Counted from the stretch's first letter, positions 1 through 11,355 are shown. The stretch is DNA of 64,000 bases from Burkholderia humptydooensis (GCF_001513745.1 NZ_CP013380.1:682001-746000), one strand, 5' to 3'. The notes: generated by a model from the letters alone, not told the origin. Numbers and translations are program-made.

Positions 1-339
1 CGCAGCAAGGTCGACGAGTACTTCCATCGCAACGGGCTCACGCCACGCGTCGCGATCGAGGTGAACTCGATCAGCGCGATGCTGGAGATGGTGCGCGGCG
101 GACGGATTGCGACGGTGCTGCCGTCGGCGATCGCCGAGCGTCGTGACGATTTGTGCGCGATCCGGCTCGAGCCGTCGCTGCCGCAACGCACGGCGGCGCT
201 GTTGATGCGCAAGGGCGGGTATCGAAGCGCGGCGACGCGGGCGTTCGTCGATCATGTGCTGGCGAGGCGGCACGAAATCGGAAGCCGCGGCGGGGCGGGC
301 GCGACGGCGCGCCGTCGGGCGGCGAGTAGTGGCGAGTAG
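1..339 (+). CDS. cynR: CynR-like LysR-family regulator, C-terminal part (5' end outside window)
   Basis: Only the last 112 codons are present; the frame is open from the first base to TAG at 337-339. The segment matches the end of the LysR co-inducer-binding domain. Stretches such as IEVNSISAMLEMVRGG and the following LPSAIA resemble E. coli CynR (cyanate regulator) closely, so CynR is the best name, although the DNA-binding domain and any cynTS genes lie outside the window. If it is CynR it would respond to cyanate and control cyanase and carbonic anhydrase. The last residues after about codon 95 are Arg/Ala/Gly-rich and unlike the family. The stop codon sits inside a 10-bp tandem repeat (321-350), so the exact C-terminus could differ between strains. 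Confidence 0.8.
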   Translation, partial: RSKVDEYFHRNGLTPRVAIEVNSISAMLEMVRGGRIATVLPSAIAERRDDLCAIRLEPSLPQRTAALLMRKGGYRSAATRAFVDHVLARRHEIGSRGGAGATARRRAASSGE

Positions 340-357
340 TGACGAGTAGTGGCGAGG
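321..357. repeat. 10-bp tandem repeat, about 3.7 copies
   Basis: Units GGCGAGTAGT (321-330), GGCGAGTAGT (331-340), GACGAGTAGT (341-350) and a partial GGCGAGG (351-357). The unit is not a multiple of three and the repeat contains the stop codon of the LysR gene (337-339). Gain or loss of a unit downstream of that stop would be silent; changes upstream would alter the reading frame at the tail. Confidence 0.8.
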
Positions 358-418
358 CGCGGGACGGTTCGTGCGGTGCGCGATTTCCGTGCGCTGACGC
401 GATGCCGAGCCCGACGCG

Positions 419-1111
419 TCAGTGCTTCGGCGTCGGAAAGAACACGCCCGCGCGTTGCGCGGCGTTCGAGATGTGCGCTTCGATCGCCGCGCCCGCGGCG
501 GCGGGGTCCTTCGCGATCAGCGCGTTGAGAATCGCGCGATGCTCGCGATACGTCGACAGCACGAGCTCGCGCCGGTAGAACGGCATCCGCTGGCTTTCCT
601 TCATGATGTCCGCGCTGCCGCGCAGGATCGACTCGATCGCCGCGTTGCCGGCGAGACTGACGATTCGTATGTGGAAATCGAAGTCGAGCTGCGACGCGCT
701 GTCGAGCTCGTCGTTCGCGAGCGCCTCTTGCAGCGCGGCGATGTTCTCTTCGAACCACGCGAGATCCTGCTCGCTGACGGCGAGCGCGGCCATTCGCGCG
801 GCGAAGCCTTCGAGCGCATAGCGCATCTGGTAGGTGTCGGGCAGCGACGATTGCTCGGCGAAGCGCCATGCGTGCGCGGAGCTTGCCTGCGCGCTCTCGA
901 CATACACGCCCTTGCCGGGACGGATGCGCAGCATGCCGAGCGCCTCGAGCGTCGACAGCGCCTCGCGCAGCGACGCGCGGCTGATCTCCAGTTCTTCGGA
1001 CAATTGACGTTGCGCGGGCAACAGGCTGCCGACGGGATAGAAGCCGCGCTCGATCCGGTCTCGGATCGTGGCGATGGCGGCGTCGGTGACGGTATGCGGA
1101 ACGTTCTTCAT
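419..1111 (-). CDS. GntR-family (FadR subfamily) regulator, likely of ureide catabolism
   Basis: A 230-residue protein with an N-terminal winged helix-turn-helix of GntR type (about residues 10-75, with LSEELEISRASLREALSTLE) and an all-helical FadR C-terminal domain (FCD, about 85-215) that normally binds a small carboxylate and often a metal. It is transcribed divergently from dctA-alc-allA, and the shared intergenic region carries a perfect ACTGGTC-G-GACCAGT dyad at 1300-1314. That matches the TGGTNNNACCA pattern of FadR-type regulators. The ligand is unknown; a ureide or glyoxylate-related intermediate is the natural guess from the neighbours. The ATG at 1111 is the plausible start. Confidence 0.85.
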   Translation of the reverse strand: MKNVPHTVTDAAIATIRDRIERGFYPVGSLLPAQRQLSEELEISRASLREALSTLEALGMLRIRPGKGVYVESAQASSAHAWRFAEQSSLPDTYQMRYALEGFAARMAALAVSEQDLAWFEENIAALQEALANDELDSASQLDFDFHIRIVSLAGNAAIESILRGSADIMKESQRMPFYRRELVLSTYREHRAILNALIAKDPAAAGAAIEAHISNAAQRAGVFFPTPKH

Positions 1112-1257
1112 GCAGTGGATCGATTGCGCGGTCTGACCGGCATTCTAAACCGGCGGCGCCGCCACGCGCCCCGGCTCCGGGAAAGCGATGATCCGGCGCG
1201 CGCCACGGCTGCGCAATCGCAGCGGAAAAGCCGGGGTAATCCCTATTTTTGGCGTCC

Positions 1258-1286
1258 TTGACTCGACTATATCGGCTTCCTACTAT
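1258..1286 (+). promoter_or_regulatory. Sigma70-type promoter of dctA-alc-allA
   Basis: TTGACT at 1258-1263, a 17-bp spacer, and TACTAT at 1281-1286. Both hexamers match consensus at most positions, unusual for this high-GC DNA. The expected start of transcription is near 1293, a few bases before the GntR-type operator. Confidence 0.7.
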
Positions 1287-1299
1287 CAGCCATAACATT

Positions 1300-1314
1300 A
1301 CTGGTCGGACCAGT
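1300..1314. promoter_or_regulatory. GntR/FadR-type operator, perfect 7-1-7 palindrome
   Basis: ACTGGTCGGACCAGT reads the same on both strands apart from the central base. It contains TGGTCGGACCA, fitting the FadR-subfamily pattern TGGTNNNACCA. It lies just downstream of the predicted transcription start of dctA, so a bound regulator would block initiation or early elongation. Confidence 0.7.
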
Positions 1315-1355
1315 ATGAACAGACGAATCCGCAACCGTTGTGACGGGAGAACGCC

Positions 1356-2678
1356 GTGTCGAAGTTTCTCAATTCGCTGTTTGGTCGGGTGGTCATCGCG
1401 CTGTTGATCGGCGTGGCGCTCGGCGCTTTCTTCCCGCACTTCGCGCAGTCGCTGCGGCCATTGGGTGACGGGTTCCTGAAGCTGATCAAGATGGTGATCG
1501 GGCCGATCGTGTTCTGCGTCGTCGTGAGCGGCATGGCGAACGCGGGCGATCTGAAGAAGGTCGGCCGCGTCGGCCTGAAGGCCGTCGTCTATTTCGAGGC
1601 GATGACGACGCTCGCGCTCGGCATCGGCCTCGTGCTCGCGTACCTGACGAAGCCGGGTGTCGGGATGAACGTCGATCTGCATACGCTCGACGCCGCGTCG
1701 CTCGCCGATTACGCGAAGAACGCGCAGAGCCTGAAGGACACGGCGGGCTATCTGCTGAAGATCATCCCCGAGACCGCATTCGATGCGTTCGCGAAAGGCG
1801 ACATCCTGCAGATCCTCGTGTTCTCGGTGCTGTTCGGTTCCGCGCTGTCGCTGCTCGGCGACAAGGCGAAGCGCGTGAACACGCTGATCGACGAATTCGC
1901 GCAGGTGTTCTTCCGCGTGATGGGCTTCATCATCAAGCTCGCGCCGCTTGGCGTGCTCGGCGCGATCGCGTTCACGACCGGCAAGTACGGCGTCGCGTCG
2001 CTCAAGCAGCTCGGCCTGCTCGTGATCGTGTTCTACGCGAGCTGCGTCGTGTTCGTCGCGATCGTGCTCGGCGCGGTGATGAGGCTTGCGGGCTTCTCGG
2101 TGTTCAAGCTGATCCGCTATCTGCGCGAGGAGCTGCTGATCGTGCTCGGCACCGCGTCGTCGGACGCCGTGCTGCCGCAGGTGATGCGCAAGCTCGAATG
2201 GATGGGCGTGAAGGACTCGACGGTCGGCCTCGTGATCCCGACCGGCTACTCGTTCAACCTCGACGGCTTCTCGATCTACCTGACGCTCGCCGTGCTCTTC
2301 ATCGCGCAGGCGACCAACACGCCGCTGTCGATGCACGACCTGATCGTCGTGCTGCTCGTGTCGCTCGTCACGTCGAAGGGCGCGCACGGGATTCCGGGCT
2401 CGGCGATCGTGATTCTCGCCGCGACGCTGTCGGCGATTCCCGCGCTGCCCGTGCTCGGGCTCGTGCTGATCCTGCCCGTCGACTGGTTCGTCGGCATCGC
2501 GCGCGCGCTCACGAACCTGCTCGGCAACTGCGTTGCGACGATCGTCGTCGCGGTGTGGGAGCACGACATCGACCGCGCCCGCGCGAAGCGCGTGCTGAAC
2601 GAAGAGCTGCGCTACGTGCCGGCGGGCGAGGAAAGCCCGAACGGCGCGATCGCGGACGGCGGCGCGCACGCGCTCTGA
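1356..2678 (+). CDS. dctA: DctA-type dicarboxylate:cation symporter (DAACS family)
   Basis: A 440-residue inner-membrane carrier, full length for DctA (E. coli 428). It begins with GTG at 1356 behind GGGAGA (1345-1350). Typical family landmarks are visible: the N-terminal helix FGRVVIALLIGVALG, KMVIGPIVFCVVVSG, the hairpin-forming GTASSDAVLPQVM near residue 267, and TGYSFNLDGFSIYLTLAVLF near residue 293 before the second re-entrant loop. DctA takes up succinate, fumarate and malate. Here it heads a cluster with allantoicase and ureidoglycolate lyase, so it may be a paralogue importing a ureide or glyoxylate-derived acid; that is inference. The gap of 93 bases to alc is compatible with co-transcription. 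Confidence 0.9.
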   Translation: MSKFLNSLFGRVVIALLIGVALGAFFPHFAQSLRPLGDGFLKLIKMVIGPIVFCVVVSGMANAGDLKKVGRVGLKAVVYFEAMTTLALGIGLVLAYLTKPGVGMNVDLHTLDAASLADYAKNAQSLKDTAGYLLKIIPETAFDAFAKGDILQILVFSVLFGSALSLLGDKAKRVNTLIDEFAQVFFRVMGFIIKLAPLGVLGAIAFTTGKYGVASLKQLGLLVIVFYASCVVFVAIVLGAVMRLAGFSVFKLIRYLREELLIVLGTASSDAVLPQVMRKLEWMGVKDSTVGLVIPTGYSFNLDGFSIYLTLAVLFIAQATNTPLSMHDLIVVLLVSLVTSKGAHGIPGSAIVILAATLSAIPALPVLGLVLILPVDWFVGIARALTNLLGNCVATIVVAVWEHDIDRARAKRVLNEELRYVPAGEESPNGAIADGGAHAL

Positions 2679-2771
2679 CGCGGCGCCGCCCGGCGTCGCG
2701 CGCCGGCACTTCGTTTTTCAGGTTTTCGGTTTTTCCGCTTTTCGGACCTACATCCAACAACAGGAGACGAC

Positions 2772-3782
2772 ATGGCCGCCCCGATCATCGATCCGAACGC
2801 GCCCGCGTTCACGCGCCGCTACATGAATCTCGCCGATCCGCGCCTCGGCGCGAAGGCGCTCTTCGCGAGCGACGAATTCTTCGCGCCGAAGGAGCGGATG
2901 CTCGATCCGGAGCCCGCCGTGTTCATCCCCGGCAAGTACGACGACCACGGCAAATGGATGGACGGCTGGGAGACGCGCCGCAAGCGCACGACGGGGCACG
3001 ACTTCTGCGTCGTGCGGCTCGCGCGGCCGGGCGTCGTGTACGGCGTCGATCTCGACACGAGCCACTTCACCGGCAATTTCCCGCCCGCCGCGTCGATCGA
3101 CGCGTGCGTGTCGGACGCGGACACGCCGGCGGACGACGCCGTCTGGGAGACGCTCGTGCCCGCGACGACGCTCGCGGGCAACCAGCATCACTACATCGAC
3201 GTGAGCAATCCTCGCGCCTATACGCACCTGCGCGTGAACCTGTATCCGGACGGCGGGCTCGCGCGGCTGCGCGTGTACGGCCAGCCGCAGCGCGACTGGA
3301 GCCGCGCGGCGCGCGGCGAGCTCGTCGATCTCGCCGCGATCGAGAACGGCGCGTATCTCGTCGCCGCGAACAACGAGCACTTCGGCCCCGCGTCGCGGAT
3401 GCTGATGCCTGGGCGCGGCGCGAACATGGGTGACGGCTGGGAGACGCGCCGCCGCCGCGAGCCCGGCAACGACTGGGCGATCGTCGCGCTCGCGCGGCCC
3501 GGCGTGATTCGCAGGGTCGAAGTCGATACCGCGCACTTCAAGGGCAATTTCCCGGACCGCTGCTCGCTGCAGGCGGCGCGCGTCGCGGGCGGCACCGACG
3601 CGTCGCTCGTCACGCAGGCGATGTTCTGGCCGGTGCTGCTCGGCGAGCAGCCGCTCAGGATGGACAGCGTGCACACGTTCGAGACGGAGCTCGCCGCGCT
3701 CGGCCCCGTCACGCACGTGCGCCTGAACATTCATCCGGACGGCGGCGTGTCGCGGCTGCGCCTCTGGGGCGAGCTCGCGTAA
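2772..3782 (+). CDS. alc: Allantoicase
   Basis: Hydrolyses allantoate to ureidoglycolate and urea in purine (ureide) breakdown; cytoplasmic. The 336-residue protein has the two tandem allantoicase repeats characteristic of the family. The first contains DGWETRRKR and later [13 protein letters not shown]; the second repeats this as DGWETRRRR and [12 protein letters not shown]. The start ATG at 2772 follows an AACAGGAGA ribosome site. It lies between dctA and allA on the same strand and is probably co-transcribed. Allantoinase and urease are not in this window. Confidence 0.95.
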   Translation: MAAPIIDPNAPAFTRRYMNLADPRLGAKALFASDEFFAPKERMLDPEPAVFIPGKYDDHGKWMDGWETRRKRTTGHDFCVVRLARPGVVYGVDLDTSHFTGNFPPAASIDACVSDADTPADDAVWETLVPATTLAGNQHHYIDVSNPRAYTHLRVNLYPDGGLARLRVYGQPQRDWSRAARGELVDLAAIENGAYLVAANNEHFGPASRMLMPGRGANMGDGWETRRRREPGNDWAIVALARPGVIRRVEVDTAHFKGNFPDRCSLQAARVAGGTDASLVTQAMFWPVLLGEQPLRMDSVHTFETELAALGPVTHVRLNIHPDGGVSRLRLWGELA

Positions 3783-3794
3783 CGGGGGCCGCGC

Positions 3795-4319
3795 ATGCAG
3801 ACGCTGCATACCTTGCGCCTCGAGCGCCTGACGCGGGAAGCGTTCGCGCCGTTCGGCGACGTGATCGAACTCGCGGGTGCCCGCCGCTTCCTGATCAACG
3901 GCGGGACGACGGAGCGCTTCCACGATCTCGCGTCGATCGACGTCACGGAGGCGGGCGGGCTGCCGCTCGTGAGCCTTTTTCGCGCGCAGCCGCGCGCGTG
4001 GCCGATCGAGGTCGACATGATGGAGCGGCATCCGCTCGGCAGCCAGGCGTTCGTCCCGCTCGCGGCGATCGCGCGCTACGCGATCGTCGTGGCTCCCGCG
4101 GGCGAATTCGATCCGACCCGGATGCGCGCGTTTCTCGCGCAGGGCTGGCAAGGCGTCAATTATGCGAAGGGTGTCTGGCACCATCCGCTCCTCGCACTCG
4201 ATGCGGTGAGCGATTTCGTCGTGATCGATCGCGGCGGCGCGCAGCCGAACTGCGACGAGATCGCGCTCGACGCGCACCGGCGGCTCGTCGCGGACGACGC
4301 GCACGCAAGCGCCGCCTGA
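3795..4319 (+). CDS. allA: Ureidoglycolate lyase
   Basis: Converts ureidoglycolate to glyoxylate and urea, the step after allantoicase. The 174-residue length and the signature [14 protein letters not shown] (from about residue 118), with the paired histidines of this cupin-like family, support the call. The gene starts 12 bases after the alc stop, so the two are almost certainly translated from one message. With alc it completes allantoate to glyoxylate plus two ureas. Confidence 0.95.
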   Translation: MQTLHTLRLERLTREAFAPFGDVIELAGARRFLINGGTTERFHDLASIDVTEAGGLPLVSLFRAQPRAWPIEVDMMERHPLGSQAFVPLAAIARYAIVVAPAGEFDPTRMRAFLAQGWQGVNYAKGVWHHPLLALDAVSDFVVIDRGGAQPNCDEIALDAHRRLVADDAHASAA

Positions 4320-4362
4320 CACGCGCCGGATTGGCGCTCGACACGCACGCGAGGCGCGACGC

Positions 4363-4398
4363 AAAAAGGCCCAGCCTGGCTTGCGCCGGCTGGGCCTT
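4363..4398 (-). terminator. Intrinsic terminator of fur
   Basis: An 11-bp GC-rich inverted repeat (AAGGCCCAGCC and GGCTGGGCCTT) around a short loop. Read on the minus strand it is followed by TTTTTGC. It lies 46 bases beyond the fur stop codon. Confidence 0.75.
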
Positions 4399-4443
4399 GC
4401 GCATGCGCGGCGCTCGGGCCGCGCCGCGCGCCGAGTGCTGGCC

Positions 4444-4872
4444 TCAGTGCTTGCGATAGGGGCAGTTTTCCGTCGTGCAGGTGCCGTACATCGCGAGCGA
4501 ATGCTCCTGCAGCTTGAAGCCGCGTTCCTTCGCGATCGCCTGCTGGCGGGTTTCGATCTCGGCGTCGAAGAACTCTTCGACGCGGCCGCAATCGATACAC
4601 ACGAGATGATCGTGGTGCGAGCCTTCGTTCAGCTCGAACACGGCCTTGCCGGATTCGAAGTTGCTACGCGAGAGCAGGCCCGCCTGCTCGAACTGGGTGA
4701 GCACGCGGTAGACGGTTGCGAGGCCGATGTCGAGCTCCTCGTGCAGCAGGTTGCGATAGACGTCTTCAGCCGTCAGGTGGCGTACCGGGCTTTGCTGGAA
4801 AATTTCGAGGATCTTGAGGCGCGGTAGGGTGGCCTTGAGCCCGATGTTTTTGAGATCGGTCGGATTGGTCAT
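4444..4872 (-). CDS. fur: Ferric uptake regulator Fur
   Basis: A 142-residue iron-sensing repressor of normal length. It has an N-terminal winged helix (about 1-80, with [21 protein letters not shown]) and a C-terminal metal-binding dimerisation domain carrying [16 protein letters not shown] (about 90-106) and the C-terminal cysteine pair CTTENCPY. It is divergent from bamE, an arrangement common in beta-proteobacteria. The ATG at 4872 starts [18 protein letters not shown], standard for the family. Genes near by that handle iron-sulfur clusters (erpA) show no obvious Fur box that I could verify. Confidence 0.97.
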   Translation of the reverse strand: MTNPTDLKNIGLKATLPRLKILEIFQQSPVRHLTAEDVYRNLLHEELDIGLATVYRVLTQFEQAGLLSRSNFESGKAVFELNEGSHHDHLVCIDCGRVEEFFDAEIETRQQAIAKERGFKLQEHSLAMYGTCTTENCPYRKH

Positions 4873-4986
4873 GGCTAGGCGTCCCTAGAGTACAATGCAG
4901 GGCTTCAATAGTACCGGCTTTTCGCCTTTTCAGTCATCTGTGACATTCTCGCGCGGCCTCGGACAAGGGCCAGCACGGTGAGGGAC

Positions 4987-5823
4987 ATGATTCCAAGATC
5001 GCTTTTGCAACTTCAGAGGAGCCGCGTGCGGAGCACCGTCATCGCAGCCGTCGCCGTGGTCGGACTGGCCGCCTGTTCGTCGTACGACAGCGTGACCCAA
5101 CGGATCGCGCAGAGCATTACGCCGTATCGGATCACCGTCGTCCAGGGCAACTTCGTGTCGCAGGAAAAGGCGTCGCAACTGCAGGTCGGCATGTCGCGCG
5201 AGCAGGTGCGCGCGCTGCTCGGCACGCCGCTTCTGACCGACATGTTCCATGCGGATCGCTGGGACTACATCTTCTACTTCAAGCGCGGCTCGACGTCGGT
5301 CGTCCAGCAGCGCGATCTCGTGGTGAATTTCGCGGGCGACCGCCTCGCGGGCTGGACAGGCGCCGACAATCTGCCGTCCGAGCTCGATCTGCTCGCCGAC
5401 ATCGACGGCGATCGTCGCGGCAAGAAGGCGCGCAAGGTGGCTGCGGCCGCGAGCGCCGCGTCCGCGCCGGAGGTTGCGGCGGCGGCGCCCGAAGCCGCGC
5501 AGGCGGCGGATCAGAGCGACGCGAACGCGCAGGCGGCGCGCGCGGCGAACCGCGCGACCGCGCAGGTGTCCGGACAGAGCGGCGCGGCGGCCCGCTTCTC
5601 GCCGTCCGCGCAGGCGGCGCCGAACGCTCCGACCCCTGGCGGCTTGCCGCCCGGCGCCGCGCCCGCGATCCAGCCGCAGTTCCAGTTCCATCGTCCGCCT
5701 CCGCCGGCCGCCACGCAGGGCGGCGCGAGCCAGCCGGTCGGCCCGCAGGGCGCCGACAGCCTGCCGAACCAGCCGCTCACGGCGCCCGCGCCCGCATCCG
5801 GCGCGCAGGGAGCGGGCGGCTGA
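4987..5823 (+). CDS. bamE: Outer-membrane assembly lipoprotein BamE (SmpA/OmlA) with long C-terminal extension
   Basis: BamE is a small periplasm-facing lipoprotein of the Bam complex that inserts beta-barrel proteins. The signal peptide ends in a lipobox VVGLAAC. The SmpA/OmlA fold follows, with LQVGMSREQVRALLGTPLL and the DRWDYIFYFKRG strand typical of the family. The core ends near residue 125. The remaining 150 or so residues are rich in Ala, Pro and Gln and absent from E. coli BamE (113 aa); they look disordered. The start is uncertain: ATG 4987 is used here, but a GTG at 5026 has a better ribosome site (AGAGGAG) and would give a shorter, typical signal peptide. Confidence 0.9.
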   Translation: MIPRSLLQLQRSRVRSTVIAAVAVVGLAACSSYDSVTQRIAQSITPYRITVVQGNFVSQEKASQLQVGMSREQVRALLGTPLLTDMFHADRWDYIFYFKRGSTSVVQQRDLVVNFAGDRLAGWTGADNLPSELDLLADIDGDRRGKKARKVAAAASAASAPEVAAAAPEAAQAADQSDANAQAARAANRATAQVSGQSGAAARFSPSAQAAPNAPTPGGLPPGAAPAIQPQFQFHRPPPPAATQGGASQPVGPQGADSLPNQPLTAPAPASGAQGAGG

Positions 5824-5844
5824 TCCGGCAGTCCGAACCAATCC

Positions 5845-5869
5845 GGGGCGGCGCGCGCCGCCCGTTTTT
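5845..5869 (+). terminator. Intrinsic terminator after bamE
   Basis: GGGCGGC-GCGC-GCCGCCC hairpin followed by GTTTTT, 22 bases after the bamE stop and just before dapB. It may uncouple or dampen read-through into dapB. Confidence 0.6.
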
Positions 5870-5888
5870 CATTCGTAGCAGGTAGCGC

Positions 5889-6695
5889 ATGTCGTCCATG
5901 AAGATTGCGATTGCTGGTGCGTCCGGCCGGATGGGCCGGATGCTGATCGAAGCGGTGCTCGCCGCGCCCGACGCGACGCTCGCCGGCGCGCTCGACCGCA
6001 CGGGCTCGCCGCAGCTCGGCCAGGACGCGGGCGCGTTCCTCGGCAAACAGACCGGGGTTGCGCTCACCGACGATATCGAGCGCGTGTGCGCCGAAGCCGA
6101 CTGCCTGATCGACTTCACGCGCCCCGAGGGCACGCTCGCGCATCTGGATGCGGCGCTGCGCCACGACGTGAAGCTCGTGATCGGCACGACGGGCTTCAGC
6201 GAGCCGCAGAAGGCGCAACTGCGCGCGGCGGGCGAGAGGATCGCGCTCGTGTTCTCGGCGAACATGAGCGTCGGCGTGAACGTCACGATGAAGCTGCTCG
6301 AATTCGCGGCGAAGCAGTTCGCGCAAGGCTACGACATCGAGATCATCGAGGCGCATCACCGGCACAAGGTCGATGCGCCGTCCGGCACCGCGCTGATGAT
6401 GGGCGAGACGATCGCCGCCGCGACAGGCCGCTCGCTCGACGAATGCGCGGTCTACGGCCGCCACGGCGTGACGGGCGAGCGCGATCCGTCGACGATCGGC
6501 TTCTCGGCGATCCGCGGCGGCGACATCGTCGGCGATCACACGGTGCTCTTCGCCGGCATCGGCGAGCGCATCGAGATCACGCACAAATCGGCGAGCCGCG
6601 TGTCGTACGCGCAAGGGGCGCTGCGCGCGGCGCGCTTCCTCGCCGGCCGCGAGACCGGCTTCTTCGACATGCAGGACGTGCTCGGCCTGCGCTGA
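5889..6695 (+). CDS. dapB: 4-hydroxy-tetrahydrodipicolinate reductase
   Basis: NAD(P)H-dependent reductase of the diaminopimelate/lysine pathway. The 268-residue protein has an N-terminal Rossmann domain with GASGRMGRM and the diagnostic substrate loop [15 protein letters not shown] (about residues 155-169), holding the catalytic His and the Lys. The reading frame offers ATG at 5889 ([10 protein letters not shown]) or 5898; the first is used here. It sits between bamE and an exbB-like gene. Confidence 0.97.
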   Translation: MSSMKIAIAGASGRMGRMLIEAVLAAPDATLAGALDRTGSPQLGQDAGAFLGKQTGVALTDDIERVCAEADCLIDFTRPEGTLAHLDAALRHDVKLVIGTTGFSEPQKAQLRAAGERIALVFSANMSVGVNVTMKLLEFAAKQFAQGYDIEIIEAHHRHKVDAPSGTALMMGETIAAATGRSLDECAVYGRHGVTGERDPSTIGFSAIRGGDIVGDHTVLFAGIGERIEITHKSASRVSYAQGALRAARFLAGRETGFFDMQDVLGLR

Positions 6696-6714
6696 GCGCC
6701 ACTTCCGGGCATCG

Positions 6715-7410
6715 ATGGCGACCCCGACCGGCATCCTCCATTACCTCGAGAGCGGCGACGCCGTCACGCACGCGGTTGCTTACGTGCTGCTCGCGATGTC
6801 GATCGCGAGCTGGTGCTTCCTGCTCGTGAAGGCGTGGGTGCTGGTGCGCGCGAAGCGCCAGGGGCCCGGAGCGCTCGCCGCGTTCTGGCGCGCGGCGACG
6901 CTCGACGACGGCGTCGCGGCACTGCGCGCAGCCGACAAGGAGCGCGTGTTCGCGCCGCTCGCCGAGGCCGCGCGCGATGCCGACGCCGCGTCGCGCGTCG
7001 AGCCGCATGCGCTCTTTGCGCGCGTCGAGCGCGGAGAGCGGGTGCTGCGCGCGCTGCGCCACGCGCTGCGCGCGTCGCAGCGGCGGCTCGAATTCGGCCA
7101 GGTGCTGCTCGCGTCGATCGGCAGCACCGCGCCGTTCGTCGGCCTGCTCGGCACCGTCTGGGGGATCTATCACGCGCTCGGCAGCATCGCGGCGAGCGGG
7201 CAGGCGCAGATCGAGAACGTCGCCGGCCCGGTCGGCGAGGCGCTCATCATGACCGCGTTCGGCCTGGTCGTCGCGATTCCGGCCGTGCTCGCGTACAACA
7301 TCCTCGGGCGGCTCGTGCGCCAGCTCGTCGAGGAGCTCGACGGCTTCGCACGCGATCTGCACGTGTTCGTCTGCGGCGAGCCGGCCGCAACCCCGGCCGC
7401 CGCGCCCTGA
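6715..7410 (+). CDS. ExbB/TolQ/MotA-family proton channel subunit
   Basis: A 231-residue inner-membrane protein with an N-terminal membrane helix (about 18-40), a cytoplasmic loop rich in Arg and Ala, and two C-terminal helices. The conserved MotA/TolQ/ExbB region LASIGSTAPFVGLLGTVWGIYHAL leads into the second helix and GEALIMTAFGLVVAIPAVLAYN forms the third. Such proteins form proton-driven pentamers that energise TonB or Tol. The ExbD/TolR partner follows directly. No tonB, tolA, tolB or pal gene is close, so I prefer ExbB over TolQ, but the sequence alone does not decide it. Confidence 0.85.
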   Translation: MATPTGILHYLESGDAVTHAVAYVLLAMSIASWCFLLVKAWVLVRAKRQGPGALAAFWRAATLDDGVAALRAADKERVFAPLAEAARDADAASRVEPHALFARVERGERVLRALRHALRASQRRLEFGQVLLASIGSTAPFVGLLGTVWGIYHALGSIAASGQAQIENVAGPVGEALIMTAFGLVVAIPAVLAYNILGRLVRQLVEELDGFARDLHVFVCGEPAATPAAAP

Positions 7411-7450
7411 CGGGCGGCGTCGATCCGATACACCCAGCGAGGAGGGCGGC

Positions 7451-7951
7451 ATGGCGTTCGGCGGACTCGATCATCAGCACACGTCGCAGCCGATGGCGGA
7501 CATCAACATGACGCCGCTCATCGACGTGATGCTCGTGCTGCTCGTCATCTTCATCATCACCGCGCCGCTCTTGACGCATGCGATCCGGCTCGATTTGCCG
7601 AAGGTCGCGGCGGCGCCCGCGCGCGAGACGCCCGAGACGATCACGGTGTCGATCGACACGGCGGGCAAGCTGTACTGGAACGACGCGCCCGTCGCGCCCG
7701 ATGCGCTCGCCGCGCGGCTGCGCGACGCGGCGGCAGGCGGCAAGGACCCGGAGCTGCACCTGCGCGCCGCGCGCGACACCCGCTACGACACGATCGCGCA
7801 GGTGATGGGCGCCGCGCAGCAGGCGGGCGTCGCGCGGATCGGCTTCGTCACCGACGCGTCCGCGCCGCCGCCGGCCCGGCAGTCGCCGCCGCGCGCCGCG
7901 CCGCAGCAGCCGCGGCCGCAATCGCCTGCCGTGCCTGCCGCGCCGCGCTGA
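7451..7951 (+). CDS. ExbD/TolR-family biopolymer transport protein
   Basis: A 166-residue protein with a short cytoplasmic N-terminus, one membrane helix (about 21-42, IDVMLVLLVIFIITAPLL) and a periplasmic domain. The helix contains the conserved Asp of the DVMLVLL motif, the proton-carrying residue of the family. The last 30 residues are Pro/Ala/Gln-rich. It follows the ExbB-like gene by 40 bases, with a GGAGGGCGGC ribosome site, and the two surely form one complex. It ends upstream of leuS. Confidence 0.87.
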   Translation: MAFGGLDHQHTSQPMADINMTPLIDVMLVLLVIFIITAPLLTHAIRLDLPKVAAAPARETPETITVSIDTAGKLYWNDAPVAPDALAARLRDAAAGGKDPELHLRAARDTRYDTIAQVMGAAQQAGVARIGFVTDASAPPPARQSPPRAAPQQPRPQSPAVPAAPR

Positions 7952-10717
<2,766 letters not shown>

Positions 10718-10740
10718 CGGCGCGCGCGGGCGGGGCAGGC

Positions 10741-11313
10741 ATGCATCAGCAAGGAGCGAAGGTGATCCGCAGATCGTTTTTGATGCTCGTGGGCAGCGCG
10801 ATGCTGTTGTCCGCGTGCGGTTTCAAGCTGCGCGGGCAGCAGGACTACGCGTTCAAGCGCTTGTTCATCGCCGGCGCGCCGCCCGCCGCGGCGGCGCGGC
10901 TCACGCGCCTCGTCGAGGCCGGCAGCGACACGAAGATCGTCAAGACGCCCGACGAGGCGGACGCGGTGCTGAACCTCGCGGAATCGCGCGGCCAGGGCAC
11001 GCTGACGCTCGACCGGTTCGGCACGGTGCAGGAATACCAGCTCAACTACTCGCTGAACTACACGCTTCTGGCCAAGGACGGCACCGCGCTGATTCCGCCT
11101 TCGCTGATCGCGCTCAACCGCGCGATGACGTACAGCGCGCAGTACACGAACGCGAAGGCGCAGGAAGCCGAGATCCTGTTCGCGGACATGCAGAACGACG
11201 CGATCGATCAACTGATGCGCCGCCTCGCGATCGTTCGCACGCTGCATCCGGAGCCGGGCAAGGGCGTGCCGGCCGTCGCGCCGCGCGCGCCGCTGCCGCC
11301 GCCGCCGCTGTGA
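10741..11313 (+). CDS. lptE: LPS-assembly lipoprotein LptE
   Basis: Outer-membrane lipoprotein that plugs and assembles the LptD lipopolysaccharide translocon. The 190-residue frame has a positively charged start, a hydrophobic signal segment (SFLMLVGSAMLLSACG) and a lipobox Cys followed by GFKLRGQQDYAF, the characteristic N-terminus of LptE/RlpB. The tail is Pro-rich. ATG 10741 gives the start used here; an in-frame GTG at 10762 is an alternative with a shorter signal. It lies 23 bases after leuS. Confidence 0.92.
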   Translation: MHQQGAKVIRRSFLMLVGSAMLLSACGFKLRGQQDYAFKRLFIAGAPPAAAARLTRLVEAGSDTKIVKTPDEADAVLNLAESRGQGTLTLDRFGTVQEYQLNYSLNYTLLAKDGTALIPPSLIALNRAMTYSAQYTNAKAQEAEILFADMQNDAIDQLMRRLAIVRTLHPEPGKGVPAVAPRAPLPPPPL

Positions 11314-11355
11314 TCGCCGCGTTCCTTTCTTCCTCAACGATCGACGCTCGAACCG

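Noticed and set aside
252..2669. An 805-codon open frame on the minus strand across gntR and dctA
   Set aside because: Arg/His/Asp-rich shadow of the real genes in high-GC DNA, with no recognisable domain.
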